From DASQUK01 sp963717085 (GTDB lineage Bacteria; Actinomycetota; Acidimicrobiia; Acidimicrobiales; VFJN01), in contig CAVQVM010000014.1 of assembly GCA_963717085.1 (NCBI GenBank), forward strand, positions 51,796-115,795: DNA of 64,000 bases, given 5' to 3'. Of this stretch, positions 54,193 to 62,680 are shown in pieces. Under the pieces are notes generated by a model, which was not told the origin of the DNA, did no database searches, and saw only the letters and a program-made list of their open reading frames with translations. Position numbers and translations under genes: made by a program. Position 1 is the first letter of the stretch. Each line of letters starts with the position of its first letter.

Positions 54193-54810
54193 TCACGCGT
54201 CCTGTGCGTCGACCGCGTCCACGGCGACGGCGTCGACCAGCCGGGCGATCAGCGTCTCCCAGGGAACGGGATCCGGCCGGTCGAGGTCGATTGCCCCGAA
54301 GAGCAGGAACCCCAGGGCCACGGCGTGACAGAACCGCACGATCGACCGGGTGTCCAGCGCAGGGTCTATGGCGCCCGTGCTCTTGGCCTCGTCCACGAGC
54401 GCGGTGAGCGACACGGTGCGCTCCTCGATGATCCGGCGCAGCATGCCGGCAACCTCGGGATCACGCCGGCCGGCCACGAAGGCCTCCAGCAGCAGCGCCT
54501 GCCCGCTGTCGAACTCGTCGGTCACCAGATGGGCGCCGACCGTCGTCAGGATGTCGGTGGCCCGGCCCTCGAAGCGGCGGTCGGCGAACAGCTCCTCGAA
54601 CTCGTCGTGCGAGTTCGCCTCCATCGCGGCCAGAAGCAACTGGGCCTTCCCGCGGAAGCGTCCGTAGATGGCGCCGGTGGTGAAGCCCGCCCGCCGCGCG
54701 ATCTCCTGGACGCCGGCGCCGTCGTAGCCCTTCTCGGCGAACACCTCGGCCGCGGCCGTCAGCAGGCGGTCACGCGTCGGGTCGCCAGAGGGCAGGGCTG
54801 CTTCGGACAC
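54193..54810 (-). CDS. TetR family transcriptional regulator (second)
   Basis: A 205-aa regulator with the N-terminal helix-turn-helix DRLLTAAAEVFAEKGYDGAGVQEIARRAGFTTGAIYGRFRGKAQLLLAAM (residues about 12-60). The ligand domain is unassigned. TAGATT seven bases before the GTG indicates a leaderless transcript. It is followed by nothing on its strand before the convergent AsnC-type gene, and its upstream neighbour is trpD on the same strand. The target is unknown. Confidence 0.92.
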   Translation of the reverse strand: MSEAALPSGDPTRDRLLTAAAEVFAEKGYDGAGVQEIARRAGFTTGAIYGRFRGKAQLLLAAMEANSHDEFEELFADRRFEGRATDILTTVGAHLVTDEFDSGQALLLEAFVAGRRDPEVAGMLRRIIEERTVSLTALVDEAKSTGAIDPALDTRSIVRFCHAVALGFLLFGAIDLDRPDPVPWETLIARLVDAVAVDAVDAQDA

Positions 54811-54817
54811 GACGTCA

Positions 54818-54823
54818 AATCTA
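54818..54823 (-). promoter_or_regulatory. TAGATT -10 of the second tetR gene
   Basis: TAGATT on the minus strand ends 7 nt before the GTG at 54810. No Shine-Dalgarno sequence is present. Confidence 0.65.
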
Positions 54824-54859
54824 CGGCTGCGGCGGCCTCGGCGCCTGCCCGAACGGTCC

Positions 54860-55894
54860 TCAGCCGTTCGACACCGCGACCAGGCGGTCGAGGGCGGAGG
54901 CAGCACCACCGCCGTCGATCGCCATCTGGGCCGCCTGCAGCCCGTCTGCGAGGTCGTCGGCCATGCCAGCGACGACCAACCCCGCAGCGGCGTTGAGGCA
55001 GACGACGTCACGGTGGGGACCGGCATCGCCGGCGAGGACCCGGCGAGCGAGCTCGGCGTTGGTGGCGGGATCGCCGCCCACCAGAGCCTCGGTGGGTGCC
55101 GGCGTGATCCCGAGCTCCTTCGGATCGACCGGGTACTCCCGCACCTCGCCGTCGCGCAGCTCGACCACCGCCGAGGTGGTGGAGACGGTCAGCTCGTCGA
55201 GTCCGTCGTCGCCATGGACCACCAGCACCCGCTCGCTCCCCCGCGCCGCCAGGACGCCGACCATCCGTTCGGCCATGGACGGGTCCGCCACGCCGATCAT
55301 CAGGCGGCGAACGCCCGCTGGGTTGGCCAGCGGGCCCAGGAAGTTGAACGCAGTGGCGATGCCGAGCTCGCGCCGGGGCGGACCGGCATGGCGCATCGCG
55401 GGATGGAAGCGCGGTGCGAAGCAGAAGCCGATGCCCGCCTCGGCCACGCAGCGCGCCACCTCCTCGGGTCCGCAGTCGATCCGCACCCCGAGCGCCTCCA
55501 GCAGGTCGGCGGAACCGGTCGCAGACGACGCCGCCCGGTTGCCGTGCTTGCAGACCCGCCCGCCCGCGCCGGCAACGACGAGTGCCGACAGCGTGGAGAC
55601 GTTGATGGTGTGGGCGCGGTCGCCGCCCGTGCCGACGATGTCGACCACGGGCTCGTCCGGCGCCAGCGTGACCCGCTCGGCCGCCGCCAGCATGGCGTCG
55701 ACCAGGCCACCGAGCTCGTCGACCGTCTCGCCCTTCATCCGCAACGCGACGATGAACCCGGCGATCTGCGCCGGCGTGGCTGCGCCGTCGAGGATCTCGG
55801 CCATCGCGGCATGGGCCTGTTCAGTCGTCAGGTCGCGTCTCGCCGCCAGCGTCCCCAGGACCGCCGGCCATCCGCCGACCTCGTCGAACTCCAT
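54860..55894 (-). CDS. trpD: anthranilate phosphoribosyltransferase
   Basis: Second step of tryptophan synthesis, transfer of phosphoribose to anthranilate. The protein has 344 aa. The PRPP-binding motif is VDIVGTGGDRAHTINVSTLSA near residues 84-103, the KHGNRAASSATGSADLLEALG segment follows, and anthranilate-binding residues lie in FAPRFHPAMRHAGPPRRELG. It stands alone; no other trp gene is in the window. TAGTCT nine bases before the ATG and no Shine-Dalgarno sequence suggest a leaderless mRNA. Confidence 0.95.
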   Translation of the reverse strand: MEFDEVGGWPAVLGTLAARRDLTTEQAHAAMAEILDGAATPAQIAGFIVALRMKGETVDELGGLVDAMLAAAERVTLAPDEPVVDIVGTGGDRAHTINVSTLSALVVAGAGGRVCKHGNRAASSATGSADLLEALGVRIDCGPEEVARCVAEAGIGFCFAPRFHPAMRHAGPPRRELGIATAFNFLGPLANPAGVRRLMIGVADPSMAERMVGVLAARGSERVLVVHGDDGLDELTVSTTSAVVELRDGEVREYPVDPKELGITPAPTEALVGGDPATNAELARRVLAGDAGPHRDVVCLNAAAGLVVAGMADDLADGLQAAQMAIDGGGAASALDRLVAVSNG

Positions 55895-55903
55895 AGGGGC
55901 GTC

Positions 55904-55909
55904 AGACTA
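55904..55909 (-). promoter_or_regulatory. TAGTCT -10 of trpD
   Basis: TAGTCT on the minus strand ends 9 nt before the trpD ATG (55894). Confidence 0.55.
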
Positions 55910-55932
55910 GGTCTCGCACCCCGCGGGCACGG

Positions 55933-56163
55933 TCAGGAGGCCCGGCGCCGCTGGCGAAGGATGCGGCGGCGTTCGCGCTCGGTACAGCCGCCCCAAACGC
56001 CGTCCTTCTCGCGCACGGTGAGAGCGTGCTCGAGGCACGCCTCCCGTACGGGACACTGAGCACAGACCGCCTTGGCGCTCTCGGCCTCTTCGTCGTTGGC
56101 CGGGTAGAACGTCAAGGGATCGAGGCCGCGGCACGCGGCATGCTGGCGCCAGGTCTGCATCAT
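55933..56163 (-). CDS. WhiB-family Fe-S transcription factor
   Basis: A 76-aa WhiB-like protein, found only in actinobacteria and their phages. Fe-S ligands are C11, C34, C37 and C43 (ACRG, CAQC, EACLEH). The turn motif reads GVWGGCTERER and carries an extra cysteine, C60. The basic C-terminus (RRRILRQRRRAS) is the predicted DNA-binding part. Either of two adjacent ATGs may be the start. The class (WhiB1, 2, 4 and so on) cannot be set from this alone. Confidence 0.93.
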   Translation of the reverse strand: MMQTWRQHAACRGLDPLTFYPANDEEAESAKAVCAQCPVREACLEHALTVREKDGVWGGCTERERRRILRQRRRAS

Positions 56164-56482
56164 GGTGGCGGGTGGGTCCCCCTATGGCTGAGTTCGTCGT
56201 ACGCGATCGGCGTCGCAGCAGCGAGCTCGGATCGGAGTCTCTGCTCCCCGGGGGCCGGAATGCAAACCGCGGGGGACGCACCGGCCCGGCACCGGGAGAC
56301 AGTCGATCTTGGCACTACCGACCGGCCGCTGGCAAGGGTGTTACGCCGCGGCTTCGTGCGGCCTGACCAGCCAGTTCGTGGCGAGGCTCGCGGAAGGCGA
56401 ACCAAGCGGCCGTGGCCGTGCGGCCAACGACCGTGTGACCACGACCGGAACGCAACGCCGGCCCCGTAGGCTCTGAGCCGCC
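56164..56482. other. whiB-glpD divergent spacer
   Basis: About 320 bp between divergent genes. It should hold the whiB promoter and the upstream control of glpD. I see GC-rich DNA with no supported ORF, and no clear operator other than the glpD -10. A small GCGGCCGTGGCCGTGCGGCC cluster lies near 56409-56428. Confidence 0.5.
56467..56472 (+). promoter_or_regulatory. TAGGCT -10 of glpD
   Basis: TAGGCT ends 10 nt before the glpD ATG (56483), with no Shine-Dalgarno sequence. The transcript should begin within a few bases of the start codon. Confidence 0.55.
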
Positions 56483-58219
56483 ATGCCCCTCGGCACGTTC
56501 GACCGCAACGAGAACATCGCCAGTCTCTCCGAAGGCACCTACGACGTTTTGGTCATCGGCGGGGGGATCACGGGCGCGGGCACGGCGCTCGACGCGGCCT
56601 CGCGTGGACTGCGCACGGCCCTGGTGGAGCGTGACGACCTCGCCTCCGGGACATCGTCGAAGTCGTCCAAGCTCATCCACGGCGGCCTGCGCTACTTGCA
56701 GAACGGCGACGTCCGCCTCGTGTACGAAGCCCTCCGGGAGCGCCAGCGCCTGCTGCGGAACGCCCCCCACCTGGTCCAAGTGCTGCCGTTCCTCATCCCC
56801 GTGTTCGAGGGCAAGGGCGGGATCATCCCCAAGCGCCTCGCCCGGGCACTGGGCTCGGCCATGTGGATGTACGACCTTACGGGCGGCCTACGCATCGGGA
56901 AACGCCATCGCCGCCTCGGCCGGGACGCCGCCCTCGCCCACATGCCCACGCTCGGCGACCGCCTGGCCTGGGCATACCTGTACTACGACGCCCAGGCGGA
57001 CGACGCCCGGCTCACGGTCACCGTGGCCCGCACGGCGGCACTCGACTTCGGCGCCACGGTCGTCAACCATGCTGGGGTCACCGCCATCCTCAAGGACCGC
57101 CGGGGCCGGGTGGTCGGCGCCGTGGTCGACACCGGTGGCGGCGCCGGCGGGGGAACCGGCCGCCGGATCGAGGTGCGGGCCAGGACCGTGATCAACGCCA
57201 CCGGCGTCTGGGCGGACGACGTGCGGGCCCTCGACGAGGGGACCCACCCCCAGTCGATCCGCCCGGCCAAGGGCATCCACATCGCCGTGCCATGGCACAA
57301 GCTGCGCAACGACATCGCCGCCATCGTGCCCGTGCCCCAGGATCGCCGGTCGGTTTTCGTCGTGCCCTGGCTCACCCCCGGCGGCAACGGGGACCAGGGA
57401 GGCGCCGTGGAGGGGGGCGCCGGCGACGGTCGCGTCACCTACATCGGGACCACTGACACCGACTACGAGGGTGACGTCGACGATCCCCAGTGCACGCCCG
57501 AGGACGTCGCCTACCTGCTCGATGCGATCAACCCTGCGATCTCCGAGCCGATCGACGTGGGCGACGTGCTCGGCACGTGGGCCGGACTGCGACCGCTGGT
57601 GCGCGACGCCAGCAACAGCCGGACCGCCGACCTGTCGCGCCGCCACCGCGTCTCCGCCAGCGCCGGCGGCATGATCACGGTGACGGGCGGCAAGCTCACC
57701 ACCTACCGGGAGATGGCGCAGGATGCAGTCGACGCCGCCGTGCGTGCGATGGGGTCCGCCGGCGCGGCCCTCCCCCGCCGGGCCCGGCGCAGCCGCACCC
57801 GTTCGCTCGCCCTGCGAGGTGCCGCCGGTTGGCGCGAGGCCTCGAAGCGGGATCCTCACCTGGGCGGCCGCTACGGCGGCGAGGCCGCCGTCATCGAGGC
57901 GATGATCGCCGCGGACCCGGCGATGGCCGAGCCGCTCGTGCCCGGTCTCCCCTACCGCCGGGCCGAAGCCGTCTACGCGGCGCGGTACGAGATGGCCACG
58001 ACCGTCGACGACGTCCTGTCACGGCGCACGCGCAGCCGGCTCCTCGGCCGCGATGCCACCGCCGCGGCAGCGGACGACGTGGCCGCGTTGCTCGCCGCGG
58101 AACTGGGCTGGTCGGACGTCGAGCGCGCCGCGCAGGTCGATCGCTTCCGGACTGCTCTGGCGCACGAACGCGAGGCGCCGGGCCTGCCCGAGCACGTGGC
58201 CGTCGCCGGGAGCGGATGA
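56483..58219 (+). CDS. glpD: FAD-dependent glycerol-3-phosphate dehydrogenase
   Basis: Membrane-associated oxidation of glycerol 3-phosphate to dihydroxyacetone phosphate, feeding electrons to quinone. The protein has 578 aa. FAD binding is VLVIGGGITGAGTALDAASRG near the N-terminus, with SGTSSKSSKLIHGGLRYLQNGDV and the C-terminal ITVTGGKLTTYREMAQDAV segment typical of GlpD. The tail is helical and basic. Its stop overlaps the next ATG. It is the first gene of an operon that also holds an AGPS-like enzyme and an FGGY kinase. Confidence 0.95.
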   Translation: MPLGTFDRNENIASLSEGTYDVLVIGGGITGAGTALDAASRGLRTALVERDDLASGTSSKSSKLIHGGLRYLQNGDVRLVYEALRERQRLLRNAPHLVQVLPFLIPVFEGKGGIIPKRLARALGSAMWMYDLTGGLRIGKRHRRLGRDAALAHMPTLGDRLAWAYLYYDAQADDARLTVTVARTAALDFGATVVNHAGVTAILKDRRGRVVGAVVDTGGGAGGGTGRRIEVRARTVINATGVWADDVRALDEGTHPQSIRPAKGIHIAVPWHKLRNDIAAIVPVPQDRRSVFVVPWLTPGGNGDQGGAVEGGAGDGRVTYIGTTDTDYEGDVDDPQCTPEDVAYLLDAINPAISEPIDVGDVLGTWAGLRPLVRDASNSRTADLSRRHRVSASAGGMITVTGGKLTTYREMAQDAVDAAVRAMGSAGAALPRRARRSRTRSLALRGAAGWREASKRDPHLGGRYGGEAAVIEAMIAADPAMAEPLVPGLPYRRAEAVYAARYEMATTVDDVLSRRTRSRLLGRDATAAAADDVAALLAAELGWSDVERAAQVDRFRTALAHEREAPGLPEHVAVAGSG

Positions 58220-58884
58220 TGGCTCAGCCCGACGCCGACGTCGGGCCCGATGCCGCGCGGCCCACTGACGTGCCGGCGGCTACCGCAAGGGCCCTGGACG
58301 CCTGCCGGGACGCGAGCGCCCGCCTGCTCGCGACGCTCGACGGGCTCGACGACGCGACCGCCCGGCGGCCGAGCCGCCTCCCGGATTGGACCGTCGGCCA
58401 CGTCGTGACCCACCTCGCCCGCAACGCCGACTCGCACGTCCGAATGATGGAGGCTGCCATGGCGGGCAGGGTGGCCGATCAGTACGAGGGTGGCCTCGAG
58501 GGTCGGGCGGCGGACATCGCCGCCGGTGCCGGGCGCCCGGCCGCCGAGCTGGTCGCCGACCTGAACCGGGCCATCGACGATCTCGATGCCACGTGGGGCC
58601 GGGTCCCCCTCGAGGTGTGGGCCACCGGGGAGGGCCGCATGGGCAACGGGGAGCTGTGCCCGTGCGCCGAGCTGCCATCCAGGCGCTGGCGCGAGGTCGA
58701 GATCCACCGGGTCGACCTGAGCCTGGGCGGGGAGCCGGCGGACTGGCCGGATGCCTACGTCGAGCTGGAGCTGCCCAAGGCCCTGGCTCAGCTCCCGGAC
58801 CGGCTGTCGCCGGCGGAGCGCGCGACGTTGCTCGCCTGGCTGGTGGGCCGTGCCGAGGCCCCTCCCGGGCTGCCGCCGTGGTAG
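58216..58884 (+). CDS. mycothiol-dependent maleylpyruvate isomerase family protein
   Basis: A 222-aa DinB-fold enzyme. The metal site lies in GHVVTHLARNADSHVRMM (residues about 60-77), and the C-terminal motif REVEIHRVDLSLGGEPADWP is typical of the MDMPI family, which uses mycothiol. The real substrate here is unknown. The ATG overlaps the glpD stop (ATGA), so it is co-translated. A second ATG follows directly. Confidence 0.85.
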   Translation: MMAQPDADVGPDAARPTDVPAATARALDACRDASARLLATLDGLDDATARRPSRLPDWTVGHVVTHLARNADSHVRMMEAAMAGRVADQYEGGLEGRAADIAAGAGRPAAELVADLNRAIDDLDATWGRVPLEVWATGEGRMGNGELCPCAELPSRRWREVEIHRVDLSLGGEPADWPDAYVELELPKALAQLPDRLSPAERATLLAWLVGRAEAPPGLPPW

Positions 58885-58912
58885 GCACGCCCATGGCCCA
58901 GGACGTGGACCC

Positions 58913-60445
58913 GTGAGTACGCCCCACACCCTCCCCCCGGCCGGACCGGGTGCGCCCACGCCGCCGATCGCGATCGCCGGCGGCGCCGGCGCGGCCCGCC
59001 CCCGGCTCAACGCCAATCGAATCGACGTGCCCGAGGACGTGGTCGAGCGCCTGCGGGGTGCGTGCGCAGAGGTGACGACCGATCGAGCGGTGCTGGCCGA
59101 CGCGAGCCGCGACTGGTGGCCCCTGGCGATGTCCTGGGCGACCGAGGGCCAGGTGGCAGGGCTGGCGGGTGCCGTCGTCCGGCCCACCGATGCCGACCAG
59201 GTCACGGCGGTGCTGGCGATCTGCGACGAGGCGACGTTGCCGGTCACCGCCGCCGGGGGCCGCAGCGGCGTGTGCGGTGCGTCGGTCCCGGTGCACGGCG
59301 GGGTGGTCCTCGACCTCACCGCGCTGGCCGGCATCGTCGACGTCGACGCTACGTCGATGGTGCTGGACGTCCGGGCGGGAACCTTCGGCGACCTGCTCGA
59401 ACGGGACCTGCGGGCCGACCACGGCGCCACGCTCGGCCACTGGCCGCAGTCGGTCGCCCTGTCGACGGTCGGGGGGTGGTTGGCGTGCCGCTCGGCCGGC
59501 CAGCTCTCCGGGCGCTACGGCAAGATCGAGGACATCGTGCTGGGGCTCGACGTGGCGCTGGCCGACGGAACCCGCGTCATCACCGGTGGCTGGCCGCGGG
59601 CGGCGGTCGGTCCCGACCTCACCCAGCTGTTCGTGGGCAGCGAGGGCACCCTCGGCGTCATCACCGGCGCTCGACTGCAGCTCCACCCGGAGCCACGCCA
59701 CGAGCGGCGAGGGGCGTGGCTGCTGGCATCGTTCGAGGACGGCCTCGACACGATGCGGCGCATCGTCCAGCGGGGCGCCACCCCCGCGATGCTGCGGCTG
59801 TACGACGCCACCGAGGCCGATCGCACGTACGACACCGGCGGCAAGTCGCTGCTGCTGGCGCTCGACGAGGGCGACCCAGACCTGGTCGACACCGTCATGG
59901 AGGTGGTGGCCGAGGAGTGCCTGCGCAGCGCCTCGCCCGCCCGGCGCGCCGACGCCGCGCTCGTGGACCAGTGGCTGGCGCACCGCAACGACGTGGCGGC
60001 TCTGGAGGCCCTGACCAGCAAGGGGTTCACGGTCGACACCATGGAGGTCTCGGCGTCGTGGACGGCGCTGCCGGGCGTGTATCGCGCCACGCTGGACGCC
60101 CTGTTGGCGGTCGAGGGCACGATCGCCGCCTCGGCCCATCAGTCGCACAGCTATTCATCGGGTGGCTGCCTCTACTTCACCTTCGCCGGCCAGGTCGACG
60201 CCGACGAGCGCGACGCGTACTACCGGACGCTCTGGGACGCCGGCCAGCGGGCGGTCCTGGCCCACGGCGGCGCCCTCAGTCACCACCATGGCGTGGGGCT
60301 CAACCGGGCGCGGTTCATGCGCGAGGCGCTGGGTCCGGCGCTCGACGTCCTGGTCGCGACCAAGCGCGCGCTCGATCCGCGAGGCATCCTCAACCCCGGG
60401 AAGCTGGGGCTGCCGTCCCCGTTCGGCGGCATCGAGAATTGGTGA
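58913..60445 (+). CDS. FAD-binding oxidase, alkylglycerone-phosphate-synthase-like
   Basis: A 510-aa flavoprotein. The FAD domain of the VAO/PCMH type is clear (VRPTDADQVTAVLAICDE, AAGGRSGVCGASVP, LGHWPQSVALSTVGGWLACRSAGQLSGRYGKIEDIVLGL) and the C-terminal segment SHHHGVGLNRARFM matches the conserved His motif of alkylglycerone-phosphate synthase (AGPS), which swaps an acyl for an alkyl chain in dihydroxyacetone phosphate to start ether lipids. Not every AGPS-like bacterial protein makes ether lipids, so the activity is inferred. It lies between glpD and an FGGY kinase in one operon. Confidence 0.82.
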   Translation: MSTPHTLPPAGPGAPTPPIAIAGGAGAARPRLNANRIDVPEDVVERLRGACAEVTTDRAVLADASRDWWPLAMSWATEGQVAGLAGAVVRPTDADQVTAVLAICDEATLPVTAAGGRSGVCGASVPVHGGVVLDLTALAGIVDVDATSMVLDVRAGTFGDLLERDLRADHGATLGHWPQSVALSTVGGWLACRSAGQLSGRYGKIEDIVLGLDVALADGTRVITGGWPRAAVGPDLTQLFVGSEGTLGVITGARLQLHPEPRHERRGAWLLASFEDGLDTMRRIVQRGATPAMLRLYDATEADRTYDTGGKSLLLALDEGDPDLVDTVMEVVAEECLRSASPARRADAALVDQWLAHRNDVAALEALTSKGFTVDTMEVSASWTALPGVYRATLDALLAVEGTIAASAHQSHSYSSGGCLYFTFAGQVDADERDAYYRTLWDAGQRAVLAHGGALSHHHGVGLNRARFMREALGPALDVLVATKRALDPRGILNPGKLGLPSPFGGIENW

Positions 60446-60451
60446 GGATCA

Positions 60452-61909
60452 ATGGCCGAGCGTGACGGATCGATCCTGGTCGTCGACGTGGGCACCTCCG
60501 GCGTCCGGGGCGCGATCGTGCGGCCTGACGCCACCCTGGGTGCGGTCCACTACCGCCAGGTGCTCCCGTCTTCGCCGGCGCCGGGTCTGGTGGAGTTCGA
60601 CGCCTCGGCGATGGCCGACGCCGCACTCGACGTGGCCCGGGCGGCGCTGGCCGAGGGCGAACTGGTGGCGGCGGTGGGCGTGAGCAACCAGCGGGCGTCG
60701 ACCGTCGTGTGGGACCGGGCCACGGGTAAGCCGGTCGGCCCCGGGCTCGGCTGGCAGGATCTCCGCACGGTCGGTGCCTGCCTGGTGTGGCAGGCCGAGG
60801 GCCTGCGGTTCGCCCCCAACGAGTCCGCGACGAAGCTGGCGCACCTGCTCGACGAGGCCGATCCCGAGCGCACCCGCGACCTGTGCTTCGGGACGGTCGA
60901 CACGTGGATCGCCTGGCACCTCTCGGCAGGTGAGCTCCACGTCACCGACCTGTCCAACGCCGCCGTGACCGGACTCGTGAGAGGCGACGCCTCGGCATGG
61001 GACCCGACGGTGCTGGAGCACCTGCGGGTGCCGGAATCGGTGCTCCCGGCGCTGGTCGACACCTCTGGGATCGTCGGGACGGCAGGTGCCCTCCCTGGCG
61101 CGCCGCCGCTGGCGGCCCTGGTCGGCGATCAGCAGGCATCGCTCGTCGGGCAGGGCTGCGTCCAACCCGGGCTGGCCAAGATCACCTTCGGCACCGGCGG
61201 GATGCTCGATGTGTGTGTCGGCCCCGACCGACCGGCGTTCGAGCGCCAGGGCAAGCACGGAACCTTCCCGATCGTCGCGTGGCGCCGCGAGGGGCAATTG
61301 ACGTGGGGTGTCGAGGCCGTGATGCTGGCCGCCGGGACCAACGTGGAATGGCTCCGCGACGACCTCGGCCTCATCGCCACCGCCGACGAGTCGCACGACG
61401 TCGCCGCGGCCTGCGAGACGGCGGAGGGCGTGATGTACGTGCCGGCGTTGCTGGGGCTGGGTACGCCGCGCTGGGACTACGGCGCCCGGGGCACGCTGCT
61501 CGGCATCACCCGGGGCACCGGCCGGTGCCAGCTCGTGCGGGCGGTGCTGGAGGGCGTCGCTCACCTCGGCGCCGACCTCGTCGAGGCCTCCGAGGCCGAC
61601 ACCGGGCTGGCGCTTCCCCGCCTCCGGGTGGACGGTGGGATGAGCGCCAATCCCACGTTCGTTCAGGCGCTGGCGGATGCGACCGGCCGGCCGGTCGAGG
61701 TGTCACCCGAGCAGGAGGCCACGACGCTGGGGGCGGGCTACCTGGCCGGGCTCGCGGTCGGCACGTGGTCGGGGTGGGACGACATCGCGGCCCGCTGGCA
61801 CCCGGCGGCGGTGGTGGAGCCGGCGCGCGCGCTCGATCGTGACCGGTGGCGCGAAGCTGTGGGACGCGCCGCGGGCTGGGAGCCCGACCTCAGCGCCATC
61901 AGCTTCTAG
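60452..61909 (+). CDS. FGGY family carbohydrate/polyol kinase
   Basis: A 485-aa kinase of the FGGY family. The N-terminal loop is VVDVGTSGVRGAIV, with GVSNQRASTVVWD, ALVGDQQASLVGQGC, KITFGTGGMLDVCVG and RVDGGMSANPTFVQALADATG. It is similar to glycerol kinase but less canonical than the one at 25507-27003; the substrate may be glycerol, dihydroxyacetone or another polyol. It starts 7 bp after the AGPS-like gene, with a weak GAGG nearby, and is followed by YceI. Confidence 0.88.
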   Translation: MAERDGSILVVDVGTSGVRGAIVRPDATLGAVHYRQVLPSSPAPGLVEFDASAMADAALDVARAALAEGELVAAVGVSNQRASTVVWDRATGKPVGPGLGWQDLRTVGACLVWQAEGLRFAPNESATKLAHLLDEADPERTRDLCFGTVDTWIAWHLSAGELHVTDLSNAAVTGLVRGDASAWDPTVLEHLRVPESVLPALVDTSGIVGTAGALPGAPPLAALVGDQQASLVGQGCVQPGLAKITFGTGGMLDVCVGPDRPAFERQGKHGTFPIVAWRREGQLTWGVEAVMLAAGTNVEWLRDDLGLIATADESHDVAAACETAEGVMYVPALLGLGTPRWDYGARGTLLGITRGTGRCQLVRAVLEGVAHLGADLVEASEADTGLALPRLRVDGGMSANPTFVQALADATGRPVEVSPEQEATTLGAGYLAGLAVGTWSGWDDIAARWHPAAVVEPARALDRDRWREAVGRAAGWEPDLSAISF

Positions 61910-61928
61910 CGCCAAAGGGGTGGACGGG

Positions 61929-62675
61929 ATGGCACGATCGGGCCGGACGATCGGGATCGTGGCCGGCGTCGTCGTGGTGCTGGGCGTCGCGGCGTTGGCC
62001 GGTTGGTGGTTCCTGCTACGCGACGACGCGCCCCCCGAGGCCGACATCGACGCCGCCGACGAGACCCTCGATGAGGCGGCCACGCCCGGGACCGGGGACG
62101 CGTCCTCCGGCGAAGCTGCGGCCGTCGACGGCACATGGACCGTCGATCAGAGCGTCGGCTCGTTCGCCGACTTCAGCGGCACCTGGGCCGGCTACCGCTT
62201 CGACGAGGAGCTGGTCGGCATCGGGGGCAATACGGCGGTGGGCCGTACCCCCGATGTGACCGGCACGATGACGGTGGCCGACAGCGCCGTGACCGCCGTC
62301 GATGTCGAGGTCGACCTGACGACCCTCGACAGCGACAGCGACCGGCGGGACGGCGCGTTGCGCACCCGGGGTCTGGAATCCGATCGCTTCCCCACCGCTA
62401 CGTTCCGGCTCACGGAACCCGTGGCGCTGCCCCCGGGGCTGACCGACAGCCAGCGGGCCACGGTGACGGCGACCGGCGAGCTCACGATCCACGGCGTCAC
62501 CAGCGAGGCAACCATCGAGCTGCAGACGGAGCTGCAGGGCGACGACGCCGTCGTGGTGGGCAGCGCCCCGATCGCCCTGGCCGACCACGGGATCGACCCG
62601 CCGACCGGGTTGTCTGTGTTGTCCATCTCCGGCGACGGCACCTTCGAGTTCCAGCTGTTCTTCTCGAAGGGCTGA
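61929..62675 (+). CDS. YceI-like lipid-binding protein, membrane-anchored
   Basis: A 248-aa protein with one N-terminal membrane span (residues 8-28), an acidic linker and a YceI domain (GTWTVDQSVGSFADFSGTWAGYRFDEELVGIGGNTAVGRTPDVTGTMTVADSAV... RFPTATFRLTEPVALPPG... LTIHGVTSEATIEL). YceI domains bind long isoprenoid or lipid chains in a lipocalin-like barrel. AAAGGGG precedes the ATG. As the last gene in the glycerol-lipid operon, it might carry a lipid product; this is inference. Confidence 0.9.
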   Translation: MARSGRTIGIVAGVVVVLGVAALAGWWFLLRDDAPPEADIDAADETLDEAATPGTGDASSGEAAAVDGTWTVDQSVGSFADFSGTWAGYRFDEELVGIGGNTAVGRTPDVTGTMTVADSAVTAVDVEVDLTTLDSDSDRRDGALRTRGLESDRFPTATFRLTEPVALPPGLTDSQRATVTATGELTIHGVTSEATIELQTELQGDDAVVVGSAPIALADHGIDPPTGLSVLSISGDGTFEFQLFFSKG

Positions 62676-62680
62676 CCGGC

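Noticed and set aside
56172..56366. Small plus-strand ORF in the whiB-glpD spacer
   Set aside because: Arg/Gly-rich with no start signal or homology; the spacer must hold two promoters.
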